From Polaromonas sp. CG_9.7 (GTDB lineage: Bacteria; Pseudomonadota; Gammaproteobacteria; Burkholderiales; Burkholderiaceae_C): 64,000 nt of DNA. Where the stretch lies: NCBI RefSeq assembly GCF_015752205.1, contig NZ_JADOVG010000017.1:1-64000 (forward strand), in the 5' to 3' direction. The position numbers and the translations under genes are program-made. Shown one piece after another: positions 1 through 8,537 of the stretch; within the stretch, counting starts at the first letter, position 1, and each line of letters starts with the position of its first letter. Under the pieces are notes generated by a model that saw only the letters and a program-made list of their open reading frames with translations, searched no databases and was not told the DNA's origin.

Positions 1-2
1 TG

Positions 3-95
3 CACTGCAAGACATGCGACATCAAGGACCCGACGCAAAACATCGTCTGGGTCACTCCCGAGGGCGGCGGCGGGCCGAACTACAGCGGCATGTAA
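3..95 (+). CDS. Electron transfer flavoprotein-ubiquinone oxidoreductase, C-terminal end (partial)
   Basis: Only the last 30 residues are in the window; the reading frame enters from the left edge and stops with TAA. The peptide [14 protein letters not shown] followed by [15 protein letters not shown] is the well-conserved C-terminal end of ETF-QO, including cysteines of its 4Fe-4S ferredoxin-like cluster. ETF-QO passes electrons from acyl-CoA dehydrogenases via ETF to the membrane quinone pool. The hydratase and acyl-CoA dehydrogenase that follow on the same strand fit a fatty-acid oxidation cluster. Confidence 0.88.
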   Translation, partial: HCKTCDIKDPTQNIVWVTPEGGGGPNYSGM

Positions 96-144
96 CGCCT
101 TTTCGAAACCTTCAACCCTTCCATCACCAAAACGAGACACCGAC

Positions 145-630
145 ATGAACGACCTGAACGGCTACGACATCGAAGACCTGAGCGTGGGCATGATGGCTGT
201 CTTTTCCAAGACCATCACCGAAGCCGACATTGTGCTGTTTGCCGGCGTGTCGGGCGACTGCAACGCCATCCACATCAACGAAGAGTACGCGGCGACGACG
301 CCCTTCAAAAGCCGCATCGCCCACGGTTTCCTGTCGGCCAGCGTGATCTCGGCGGCGGTCGCCAACCGCCTGCCCGGCCCGGGCGCCATCTACATGGACC
401 AGCACCTGAAGTTCCTGGCGCCGGTGCGGCCCGGCGACACCGTGCATGCCACCGTCAAGGTGCGCGAAGTCATCGCCGAGCGGGGCCGCGTGGTGTTGCA
501 CACCACCTGCAGCGTCAAGGGCGTCGTGGTGATTGATGGCGAAGCGCTGGTGAAAGTTGATTCGTCGGTCCGGCGTGCCGCCAAGGCCACCGCCCTGCTG
601 GCCGCCCCGGCCATTCATGCCACCGCCTGA
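145..630 (+). CDS. MaoC-family (R)-specific enoyl-CoA hydratase
   Basis: A 161-residue single hot-dog-fold MaoC-like dehydratase. Residues about 30-50 carry the hydratase signature FAGVSGDCNAIHIN with the Asp and His of the D-x4-H catalytic motif, followed by the conserved IAHGFLSASVIS stretch. Such proteins hydrate trans-2-enoyl-CoA to (R)-3-hydroxyacyl-CoA and often link beta-oxidation to polyhydroxyalkanoate synthesis (PhaJ type). The C-terminal 20 residues are Ala-rich and unremarkable. It lies between ETF-QO and an acyl-CoA dehydrogenase, 37 bases upstream of the latter, so an operon is likely. Exact substrate chain length cannot be told. Confidence 0.88.
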   Translation: MNDLNGYDIEDLSVGMMAVFSKTITEADIVLFAGVSGDCNAIHINEEYAATTPFKSRIAHGFLSASVISAAVANRLPGPGAIYMDQHLKFLAPVRPGDTVHATVKVREVIAERGRVVLHTTCSVKGVVVIDGEALVKVDSSVRRAAKATALLAAPAIHATA

Positions 631-667
631 CCCCCACACGTTCAACCCTTCCACCAGAAAGTACCCC

Positions 668-2449
668 ATGAGCTACCAAGCCCCCCTGAAAGACATGCTG
701 TTCGCCATGCAGGAACTCGCCGGCCTGCCCAAAGTCAGCGCCCTGCCCGGCTTTGAAGACTATGACCTGGACACCGCCCAGGCAGTGCTGGAAGAGTCCG
801 CCAAATTCTGCGAAAGCGTCATCGCACCGCTGAACTGGGAAGGCGACAAGACGCCGAGCAGCTGGAAAGACGGCGTCGTCACCACCACACCCGGCTTCAA
901 GGACGCCTTCAGGCAGTTTGCCGAAGGCGGCTGGCAAGGCGTGATCCACCCGGCCGAATTCGGCGGCCAGGGCTTCCCGAAGCTGATCGCCACGCCTTGC
1001 GCCGAGATGCTGCATGCGGCCAACATGTCGTTCGCGCTGTGCCCGATGCTGACCGACGGCGCCATCGAGGCGCTGCTGGTGGCCGGCAGCGATGCGCTCA
1101 AGCGCAAGTTTGCCGCCCGGCTCATCAGCGGCGAATGGACCGGCACCATGAACCTGACCGAGCCCCAAGCCGGCTCCGACCTGGCCGCCGTGCGTTCGCG
1201 CGCCGAGCCGCAAGAAGACGGCACGTACAAGGTGTTCGGCACCAAGATCTACATCACCTACGGCGAGCACGACATGACCGGGAACATCGTCCACCTGGTG
1301 CTGGCCCGCGTTCCTGGCGCGCCCGAGGGCGTCAAGGGCATCAGCCTGTTCGTCGTGCCCAAGTTCATGGTCGGCGACGACGGCAGCCTGGGCGCGCGCA
1401 ACGACGTGCATTGCGTGAGCATCGAGCACAAGCTCGGCATCAAGGCCAGCCCGACCGCCGTGCTGCAGTTCGGCGACCATGGCGGCGCTGCCGGCTACCT
1501 GGTGGGCGAGGAAAACCGCGGCCTCGAATACATGTTCATCATGATGAACGCCGCCCGCTTTGCCGTGGGCATGCAGGGCATCGCGATGGCCGACCGGGCG
1601 TATCAAAAAGCCGTGCGCTTTGCGCATGACCGCGCACAGAGCCGCGACCTGGCGGGGTCAAGCGGCCCGGTCGCCATCATCCACCACCCCGATGTCAAGC
1701 GCATGCTGCTGACCATGCGCGCGCATGTCGAAGGCGGGCGGGCCCTGGCCTATGTGGCAGCCGCCGCCAGCGACGCTTCGCACCATGCCGCAGAACCCGC
1801 CACCCGTGCACATAACCAGGCGATTTACGAGTACCTGGTTCCGGTCATCAAGGGCTTTTGCACCGAAATGTCCATCGACATGGCCAGCCTGGGCGTGCAG
1901 GTGCATGGCGGCATGGGCTACATCGAGGAAACGGGTGCCGCCCAATACCTGCGCGACGCCCGCATCCTGACGATCTACGAAGGCACCACCGCCATCCAGG
2001 CCAACGACCTCGTCGGCCGCAAGACGCTGCGCGACAAGGGCGCCGTGGCCAAGGCCCTGTGCGACCAGATCGCCAGCACCGAACAAGACCTTGCCGCGCA
2101 CGACAACGACGACTGCAACGCCATGCTTGACGCCTTGCGCCAGGGCCGGCTGGCACTTGAAAAGACCATCGACTTCATGGTCGCCAACGGCAGGAGCGAG
2201 CCGAAAACGGTGTATGCCGGCGCGGTGAACTACCTCAAACTGGCCGGCGTGGTGCTGTGCGGCTGGCAGATGGCGCGCGCACTGATGGTGGCCCAGGACA
2301 AGATGGACAGCGACCCGGCGTTTTTCACCGCCAAGCTGGTCACCGCCCGCTTTTACGCCGAATCGGTGCTGACACAGGCGCCCGGCCTGGCCCAAAGCAT
2401 CTGCCTGTCCGGCCCGACCACAAACCGCATGCCGGTTGACATGTTCTGA
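668..2449 (+). CDS. Acyl-CoA dehydrogenase (long, with C-terminal extension domain)
   Basis: 593 residues from ATG at 668; the frame is open further upstream into the hydratase gene, but MSYQAPLKDMLFAMQEL is the usual start of this family. Residues about 35-450 form the N-terminal helical, middle beta and C-terminal helical acyl-CoA dehydrogenase domains (TMNLTEPQAGSDL in the FAD/substrate loop, VQVHGGMGYIEE and ILTIYEGTTAIQ near the C-terminal FAD contact). The last 130 residues match the extra domain found in the ~590-residue acyl-CoA dehydrogenases. It is an FAD enzyme oxidising acyl-CoA to enoyl-CoA, with electrons going to ETF and then ETF-QO, whose gene ends upstream. Substrate is not predictable; many paralogues are labelled FadE or DmdC without proof. 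Confidence 0.9.
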   Translation: MSYQAPLKDMLFAMQELAGLPKVSALPGFEDYDLDTAQAVLEESAKFCESVIAPLNWEGDKTPSSWKDGVVTTTPGFKDAFRQFAEGGWQGVIHPAEFGGQGFPKLIATPCAEMLHAANMSFALCPMLTDGAIEALLVAGSDALKRKFAARLISGEWTGTMNLTEPQAGSDLAAVRSRAEPQEDGTYKVFGTKIYITYGEHDMTGNIVHLVLARVPGAPEGVKGISLFVVPKFMVGDDGSLGARNDVHCVSIEHKLGIKASPTAVLQFGDHGGAAGYLVGEENRGLEYMFIMMNAARFAVGMQGIAMADRAYQKAVRFAHDRAQSRDLAGSSGPVAIIHHPDVKRMLLTMRAHVEGGRALAYVAAAASDASHHAAEPATRAHNQAIYEYLVPVIKGFCTEMSIDMASLGVQVHGGMGYIEETGAAQYLRDARILTIYEGTTAIQANDLVGRKTLRDKGAVAKALCDQIASTEQDLAAHDNDDCNAMLDALRQGRLALEKTIDFMVANGRSEPKTVYAGAVNYLKLAGVVLCGWQMARALMVAQDKMDSDPAFFTAKLVTARFYAESVLTQAPGLAQSICLSGPTTNRMPVDMF

Positions 2450-2506
2450 ATGCCCGGCAGGCGACTGCAGCCTAACAAGTTTGTTTTTTTAAATGGAGGA
2501 TGAAGC

Positions 2507-2824
2507 ATGAGCTCTGAAATGTATGCCCGGATTCGAACGAATCCGAAATTCAAGGAACTGGTCAGCAAGCGCGAGCGCCTGGCCTGGACACTCACCGGCA
2601 TCGTCCTGGTGCTGTTTTTCGGGTTGTTCCTGACGGTGGCCTTCAACCCGTCGGTGCTGGCGATCCGGCTGGGCGACAGCTTTGTGACCACCGGGCTATT
2701 GATTGGCCTTTTCGAATTCGTCCTGTTTTGGGCATTGACGGCGTACTACGTGATCCGTGCCAATTCGGAATTTGACGCGCTGACCGAAGCGCTGTTGCAA
2801 GAATCCATGAAAGCAAAAAAATGA
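2507..2824 (+). CDS. DUF485 membrane protein (ActP partner)
   Basis: 105 residues with two membrane segments (about residues 28-48 and 62-85), the DUF485/YjcH family. A strong Shine-Dalgarno, GGAGGATG, sits 9 bases before the ATG. Its TGA overlaps the ATG of the acetate permease (ATGA), the usual yjcH-actP arrangement, so the two are translationally coupled. The family is thought to assist or modulate the sodium:solute symporter encoded next; no enzymatic function is known. Confidence 0.92.
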   Translation: MSSEMYARIRTNPKFKELVSKRERLAWTLTGIVLVLFFGLFLTVAFNPSVLAIRLGDSFVTTGLLIGLFEFVLFWALTAYYVIRANSEFDALTEALLQESMKAKK

Positions 2825-4497
2825 TGCAAAAAATCTTTCTGAAACTGGCCGCCGGCCTGCTGGCCCTGGGCGCCAGTGGTGCGGGAATAGCCGCCGGTGC
2901 CGTGGAAATCACGCAAAAGCAGCCGCTCAACGTCCCGGCGATCATCATGTTCGCCGTCTTTGTCGGCATGACGCTGGGCATCACCTACTGGGCGGCCAGC
3001 CGCACCAAGACCGCATCGGACTTCTACACCGCTGGCGGCGGCATCACCGGCTTTCAAAATGGCCTGGCCATGGCCGGCGACTACATGTCGGCAGCCACCT
3101 TGCTGGGCCTGACCGCCCTGGTGTTCACCAACGGCTACGACGGCTACCTGTTCATGATTGCGTTTTTTGTCGGCTGGCCCGTCATCTTGTTCCTGATGGC
3201 CGAACGCCTGCGCAACCTGGGCAAGTTCACCTTTGCCGACATCACGTCCTACCGGCTGGACCAGGGCAAGGTCCGCACGATGGCGGCCATCGGCTCGCTC
3301 ACCGTGGTGTGCTTTTACCTGATCGTGCAGATGGTCGGCGCCGGCCAGCTGATCAAGCTGCTGTTTGGCCTGGACTACCACATCGCCGTGATCGTCGTCG
3401 GCGCGCTGATGGTCGTGTACGTGACCTTCGGCGGCATGGTCGCCACCACCTGGGTGCAGATCATCAAGGCTTGCCTGCTGCTGTTCGGCGGCACGGTCAT
3501 CACGGTGCTGGCGTTTTCGCAGTTCGGCTTCAGCTTCAACACCCTGGCCGCGAAAACCATTGAAGTCCACAAGCTGAAAGACATGCTGTTTGCCCCCGGC
3601 AAGCTGCTGCAGGACCCGGTCAACGCCATTTCCCTGGCGCTCGGCCTGATGTTCGGCCTGGCGGGACTGCCGCACATCCTGATGCGCTTTTTCACCGTGA
3701 ACAACGCCAAGGAAGCGCGCAAGTCGGTGCTGTACGCCGCCGGATTCGTCGGCTTCTTCTTCAACGTCATCTTGCTGATGGGCCTGTGCTCCATCGTCAT
3801 CGTCGGCACCAACCCTGACTTCTTTGAAGGCGGCACGGTGGGCGGCAAGATCATCGGCGGCGGCAACATGGTGGCCATGCACCTGGCCAAGGCCGTGGGC
3901 GGCGACTTGCTGCTCGGCTTCCTGGCGGCCGTGGCTTTTGCGACGATTCTGGCCGTGGTGTCGGGCCTGGCACTGGCCGGCGCGTCGGCCATCTCGCACG
4001 ACCTGTATGCCCGCGTGATCAAGAAAGGCAATGTGTCCGAAGCGCAGGAAATCAAGGTTTCCAAAATGGCGTCTTTCGGCATCGGCCTGATTGCCGTGGT
4101 GCTGGGCATTGCCTTTGAAAAGCAGAACGTAGCCTTCATGGCGGCGCTGGCCTTTGGCATTGCAGCGGCAGGCAATTTCCCGGTGCTGTTCTTGTCGATG
4201 TACTGGAAAGACCTGACGACGCGCGGCGCACTGGCAGCCGGGTACGGTGGCTTGATTGCTGCGGTGGTGCTGGTGGTGCTGTCCAAGTCCGTCTGGGTGA
4301 CTGTGCTTGGCTACGAAACAGCCATTTTTCCGTACGACCAGCCGGCCCTGTTCGCCATGCCTTTGGCTTTCCTGCTGGGTTACATGTTCTCCATCACCGA
4401 CAAGAGCCCGCGCGCCGCCAAGGAGCGTCTGGCCTATGCGGACCAGTGGGTTCGCGCCCAGACCGGCTTTGGCGCCGACGGTGCCGTCAGCCACTGA
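2821..4497 (+). CDS. actP: Cation/acetate symporter ActP
   Basis: 558 residues of the sodium:solute symporter family with an N-terminal cleavable-looking segment (residues 1-22 ending AGIAAG) and about 13 membrane helices. The family core AASRTKTASDFYTAGGGI, then GLAMAGDYMSAATLLG, is typical of ActP, which imports acetate and other short monocarboxylates with a cation. The upstream DUF485 gene overlaps by four bases and a rho-independent terminator follows 20 bases after the stop, so this is a two-gene operon. A nearby acs gene, often linked, is not in the window. Confidence 0.93.
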   Translation: MMQKIFLKLAAGLLALGASGAGIAAGAVEITQKQPLNVPAIIMFAVFVGMTLGITYWAASRTKTASDFYTAGGGITGFQNGLAMAGDYMSAATLLGLTALVFTNGYDGYLFMIAFFVGWPVILFLMAERLRNLGKFTFADITSYRLDQGKVRTMAAIGSLTVVCFYLIVQMVGAGQLIKLLFGLDYHIAVIVVGALMVVYVTFGGMVATTWVQIIKACLLLFGGTVITVLAFSQFGFSFNTLAAKTIEVHKLKDMLFAPGKLLQDPVNAISLALGLMFGLAGLPHILMRFFTVNNAKEARKSVLYAAGFVGFFFNVILLMGLCSIVIVGTNPDFFEGGTVGGKIIGGGNMVAMHLAKAVGGDLLLGFLAAVAFATILAVVSGLALAGASAISHDLYARVIKKGNVSEAQEIKVSKMASFGIGLIAVVLGIAFEKQNVAFMAALAFGIAAAGNFPVLFLSMYWKDLTTRGALAAGYGGLIAAVVLVVLSKSVWVTVLGYETAIFPYDQPALFAMPLAFLLGYMFSITDKSPRAAKERLAYADQWVRAQTGFGADGAVSH

Positions 4498-4517
4498 CAG
4501 TCGCCTGAGACAATTAA

Positions 4518-4544
4518 AAAGCCCCGAAGTTCGGGGCTTTTTTT
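4518..4544 (+). terminator. Rho-independent terminator after actP
   Basis: A perfect gccccgaa/ttcggggc stem followed by seven T residues, preceded by a run of A. Placed 20 bases after the actP stop codon. Confidence 0.93.
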
Positions 4545-4730
4545 GTGCCGTCGCCACATTGGTGACGGTTCGTCCCGGCTTGCAGGCACCGCCCAGGCCA
4601 AGCTTCACGGTTCGGGAAGTTATCTCATCCATTGTTGTAGCTCGTCCTACTGTTGACTCTAGCGGCAGACTACTTGCCATCTGCTGCCTGGCAAGCGATA
4701 GTTGCCTGCAGAAGGCAACCAAAGGAAGAC

Positions 4731-5240
4731 ATGAAGATGCTGAAGACGACAGTGATCCTGGGGGCCCTGTTTTTGTCCGGATGCGCCGCGCCGACTTTGT
4801 CACCCAGAACTGCAGAGACTGCCACGCCAGCCCCCTTGGCCGGCAAAGCCGCACTGGTGGCGCAGTCTCGCGAAATTCGCAGCAAGATCACCGAACGCAA
4901 GCAAAAGATAGCGGTTTTTGAAGTCATGCTCACCGACGTCGAGCGACGGGCTGCCAGGTCTCAAATCAACCTGACCTACCTTCCCAACACCAATGTCGAG
5001 CCAGAAGTTACGACGCAGCGCAGCGACCCGGATCGCCTGTCTGTCGCGGTCAGGCCCTCGCCCAATGCGGCGCCTTCTGAAACATCCATGGCGGTAAAAC
5101 CGTCCACGAAACAACGGTTGGTTCGCAAGTCACCGGCAAAAAAGAAAAAAATCCGGCCAAAAAGTTCTTCAGTCACTGGCGAACAGTTGGCCCGGGATCC
5201 TAAAAGCCGAATCCGCACGCCGGACAACGCGCGTCAGTAA
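4731..5240 (+). CDS. Small putative lipoprotein of unknown function
   Basis: 169 residues. The start at 4731 is chosen because AAAGGAAG lies just upstream and because MKMLKTTVILGALFLSGC is a lipoprotein signal with lipobox LSGC, so Cys18 would be lipidated. After the lipobox follow a Pro/Ala-rich linker, a short helical stretch (about residues 45-75) and a basic tail rich in Lys/Arg/Ser (KKKKIRPKSSS). I do not recognise a family. Upstream codons in the same frame to 4653 do not look coding. The gene stands alone between the actP terminator and the cyanophycin locus. Confidence 0.6.
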   Translation: MKMLKTTVILGALFLSGCAAPTLSPRTAETATPAPLAGKAALVAQSREIRSKITERKQKIAVFEVMLTDVERRAARSQINLTYLPNTNVEPEVTTQRSDPDRLSVAVRPSPNAAPSETSMAVKPSTKQRLVRKSPAKKKKIRPKSSSVTGEQLARDPKSRIRTPDNARQ

Positions 5241-5332
5241 AGGCCTGGCAGGCAGCCCATCGAAACCATCGGGTTTGCTACGTATTCAATAGCTGATTGC
5301 ATATATGCAGTGTGCGCAAAAGCCATATTCCA

Positions 5333-5833
5333 TCATAAAAACCGCTCCAGCAATCGGCGCGATGCCTTGTCGAGCACCGACATGTCGGCAATGCGGTACT
5401 GCACGCCTTCGCTGGCGGCGATCAGCAGTTCGCCACTTTTCAGCCGGCGGATGTCTTCTTCTCCCTTGAGCACAAAGGCCGTGTTGCCCCGGTCGGTTTC
5501 CACCGTCCAGGTGCTGGGGGTGCCGAACGACGACACGCTCACCAGCCGCTTGATCTCGGGCACGAAATCGCGCAGCGTGAGTTCTTCGTGCAGCAACTGC
5601 CGCACGGCGATTGGCAGCTCTGACAGCTGCTCGATCCAGACCAGTTCATGGCCTTCCGTGCTGACCAGTGAAATGCCTTCCTCAGGCGCAGCCAGCGGAA
5701 AGGCACGCACCGGCACCACGCCGGTGTGCGTCTGGCCCTGGGCATCGACAAAATACAGCCGCCCTGACGCTTCGCGGTGGAGCTGGAATTGCGGGGTGAA
5801 CGTGAAATTGGTCATGGTCGGTCCCTGGCTCAT
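5333..5833 (-). CDS. DUF1854 protein, cyanophycin-locus associated
   Basis: 166 residues, start ATG at 5833 overlapping the stop of the ABC protein (ATGA), so the pair is coupled. The sequence is of the DUF1854 family (FVPEIKRLVSVSSFGTPSTW then W-x-V-E-T-D-R-G, and a conserved RDFVPEI). In other Burkholderiales the same DUF1854 plus ABC pair recurs beside cphA genes. Its role is unknown; there is no catalytic motif I can name. MTNF at 5815 is an alternative start. Confidence 0.8.
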   Translation of the reverse strand: MSQGPTMTNFTFTPQFQLHREASGRLYFVDAQGQTHTGVVPVRAFPLAAPEEGISLVSTEGHELVWIEQLSELPIAVRQLLHEELTLRDFVPEIKRLVSVSSFGTPSTWTVETDRGNTAFVLKGEEDIRRLKSGELLIAASEGVQYRIADMSVLDKASRRLLERFL

Positions 5834-8226
5834 GAAGGGGTGTTGCCGGCACGCTGGGCGGTATGCTCCAGCTGGGAAATTGCAATGGCTACACTGCTGG
5901 CACGGCGGCTTTCAGCCGCGCTGCTGTCATCGCCCTTGTCATCCACCTGGCGCGACTGCGCTTCGTACAGCCGCCAGTAGTGGCCTTGCCTGGCCATCAG
6001 TTCGTCGTGCGGGCCAACTTCAACCACCTGCCCCCGGTCCATCACCACCAGCCGATCGGCTTTGCGCAGCGTCGAAAGGCGGTGCGCAATCGCAATCGTC
6101 GTGCGGCCCTGCACCAGGTTGTCGAGCGCCTTCTGGATTTCCTTTTCGGTCTCGGTATCGACCGACGAGGTGGCCTCGTCGAGGATCAGGATGCGCGGGT
6201 CGATCAGCAGCGCACGCGCAATCGAGATGCGCTGGCGTTCGCCGCCCGACAAGCCCTGGCCGCGCTCGCCGACCAGCGAGTCGTAGGCCTGCGGCAGCCG
6301 CAGGATGAATTCATGCGCATGCGCGGCGCGCGCGGCAGCGACGATTTCGACACGGCTGGCGCCAGGCTTGCCGTAGGCGATGTTCTCGGCAATCGTGCCG
6401 AAGAACAGAAAAGGTTCCTGCAGCACCAGCCCGATGTGGCGCCGGTAGTCGGCCACGGCAAAGCGCCGGATGTCAATGCCATCGACCTGAATGCCGCCGT
6501 CGGTCACGTCATAAAAGCGGCACAGCAGGTTGACCAGCGTGCTTTTGCCCGAGCCGCTGTGGCCGACCAGGCCGATCATCTCGCCGGGCTTTATTTCCAG
6601 GTCGAGCCCGCGAATCACCGACCGGTTACCGTAGCGAAAGCCCAGTCCCTTCATGTCGATGCGGCCCTGCAGTTTGTCAATCTTCACTGGCTGCGCGGGC
6701 TCCGGCACGTTGGACACATGGTCCAGGATGTCGAAGATGCGCTTGGCGCCGGCCGCCGCCTTTTGCGTCACCGAGACGATGCGGCTCATCGAGTCGAGCC
6801 GGCCATAGAAACGGCCAATGTAGGCGATGAAGGCGGTCAGCACGCCGACGGTGATCTGCTGCTTCGACATCAGCCAGATGCCAAAGGCCCAAACCACCAG
6901 CAGGCCGATTTCGGTCAACAACGACACCGTGGGGGTGAACAGCGACCAGACCTTGTTCAGCCGGTCATTGACCGCCAGGTTCTGCTGGTTGACGACCCGA
7001 AAGCGCTCGGCCTCGCGCTTTTCCTGGGCAAACGCCTTGACCACCCGGATGCCGGGAATGGTGTCGGACAGTACATTGGTCACATCCGACCAGACGCGGT
7101 CGATCTTTTCAAAACCGGTGCGCAGCTTGTCGCGCACCACATGGATCATCCAGCCGATAAAGGGCAGCGGCAGCAAGGTCGCCAGCGCCAGCCAAGGGTT
7201 GATGGAAAAAAGGATGGCGGCGGTCATGCCGATCATCAGCACGTCGGTGGCAAAGTCCAGCGCGTGCAGCGACAAAAACACGCAGATGCGGTCGGTTTCA
7301 GAGCCGATGCGCGACATCAGGTCGCCGGTGCGCTTGGCGCCAAAATAGTCCAGCGACAGCTCCAGCAAGTGGTCGAACGTAGCGGTTCGGAGGTCGGCGC
7401 CGATGCGCTCGGACACCAGCGCCAGCAGGTAGGTGCGCGCCCAGTTCAGCGCCCAGCCCAGCAGTGCGGCGGCCAGCAGCGCCCCCAGGATCAACCCGAC
7501 CTTGCCGGGTTCGATCTGCTGGCCGTTCTGGTACGGGATCAGGATGTCGTCCATCAGCGGAATCGTGAGATACGGCGGCACCAGCGTGGCGGCGGTCGAC
7601 GCCAGCGTCAGCAAAAAACCCGACAGCAGCTGCCAGCGGTAGGGCCGGGCAAAACGCCACAGCCGCAGCAACACCCAGGTCGAGGGCGGCGTGTGGACTT
7701 CGCGGGCGCACGCCGGGCACTCGTCGGTGTCAGGCGGCAACGGCGTATCGCATTCGGGGCACAGAGGAATCTCCTGCGCAGGACGGTCCGCCTCAATCGC
7801 CTTGAGCCGGGCTGCGCTGGCCTGTCGCTGGGCCTGCTGCTGTCCAAACAGACGCACCATGCGCAGCGCTTGTGGATTCGCGCCCAGGGTGAAGCGCCAG
7901 ATGGCCAGGCGCCGCGAAGGCTCGCCCTGGACGTTGTGCAGTTCCAGCGTTGCAACACCGGCATGGTCGAAGTGTCGCAAATCGAGCTTTTGAATGGGCT
8001 CGTCGTCATGGTTCTGCATAAACAGGCTGGACCATTTGCCGGCTGCATTGCGCGACAGCAGGCGGCGATCTGTCAGGACCAGCGCGCCGGCAGCAAAATG
8101 CAGCGACGGGTCCAGGTCAACCAGCAGGGTACACAAAACGTTCTCTTGGGTTGCCAGCTGTGATGCCAGCCCTGCAAGTGCCGGGGCGTCGGAGCTGGAA
8201 TCTTCCACAGGGTGCTGATTTTGCAT
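5830..8226 (-). CDS. ABC transporter (permease-ATPase fusion) of the cyanophycin locus
   Basis: 798 residues. In order: an N-terminal region of about 145 residues seen only in this subfamily; a four-Cys zinc-ribbon-like motif at about 155-178 (CPECDTPLPPDTDECPAC); six membrane helices at about 190-470 (ABC type 1 exporter fold); an ATPase domain with Walker A GHSGSGKST, signature LSGGERQRISIARALL and Walker B ILILDEATSSVD. It is a half-transporter of exporter type. It is divergent from the two cyanophycin synthetase genes and overlaps the DUF1854 gene downstream, so a role in cyanophycin metabolism is inferred from context. The transported substrate is unknown. Confidence 0.85.
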   Translation of the reverse strand: MQNQHPVEDSSSDAPALAGLASQLATQENVLCTLLVDLDPSLHFAAGALVLTDRRLLSRNAAGKWSSLFMQNHDDEPIQKLDLRHFDHAGVATLELHNVQGEPSRRLAIWRFTLGANPQALRMVRLFGQQQAQRQASAARLKAIEADRPAQEIPLCPECDTPLPPDTDECPACAREVHTPPSTWVLLRLWRFARPYRWQLLSGFLLTLASTAATLVPPYLTIPLMDDILIPYQNGQQIEPGKVGLILGALLAAALLGWALNWARTYLLALVSERIGADLRTATFDHLLELSLDYFGAKRTGDLMSRIGSETDRICVFLSLHALDFATDVLMIGMTAAILFSINPWLALATLLPLPFIGWMIHVVRDKLRTGFEKIDRVWSDVTNVLSDTIPGIRVVKAFAQEKREAERFRVVNQQNLAVNDRLNKVWSLFTPTVSLLTEIGLLVVWAFGIWLMSKQQITVGVLTAFIAYIGRFYGRLDSMSRIVSVTQKAAAGAKRIFDILDHVSNVPEPAQPVKIDKLQGRIDMKGLGFRYGNRSVIRGLDLEIKPGEMIGLVGHSGSGKSTLVNLLCRFYDVTDGGIQVDGIDIRRFAVADYRRHIGLVLQEPFLFFGTIAENIAYGKPGASRVEIVAAARAAHAHEFILRLPQAYDSLVGERGQGLSGGERQRISIARALLIDPRILILDEATSSVDTETEKEIQKALDNLVQGRTTIAIAHRLSTLRKADRLVVMDRGQVVEVGPHDELMARQGHYWRLYEAQSRQVDDKGDDSSAAESRRASSVAIAISQLEHTAQRAGNTPS

Positions 8227-8537
8227 GTTGTCTCGAATTCATTTACCGGTCATGACCGTGTTGCCGGCGGCGGTTCCAACACCCCGTCAGTTGTACGGGC
8301 GGAGTGCCAAGGGTAGCCAAAACCTGGATTTTCGCCCAAGCGGCTGGCTGGCCTGTGAGGTTAACCTCCAGAAATCGGTGGCAGCCCCCGACCCTGCAGT
8401 GCCCAATTCGTAAAGCGGCACAATGGGCTTGACCCATTCATCACAATTTTTTCTTCCAACCCTGGCCGGCATGTCGCCGGACCGGAATCAAAACGTCGCA
8501 CCGGCCAAGCCGGTTGACCCTAATAAATTTGTCAACC

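Noticed and set aside
2746..4854. Minus-strand frame of 702 codons opposite actP
   Set aside because: Antisense shadow of ActP; runs of HH, QQ and DD are typical of complement frames.
5863..8163. Plus-strand frame of 766 codons opposite the ABC transporter gene
   Set aside because: Antisense shadow; no motif.
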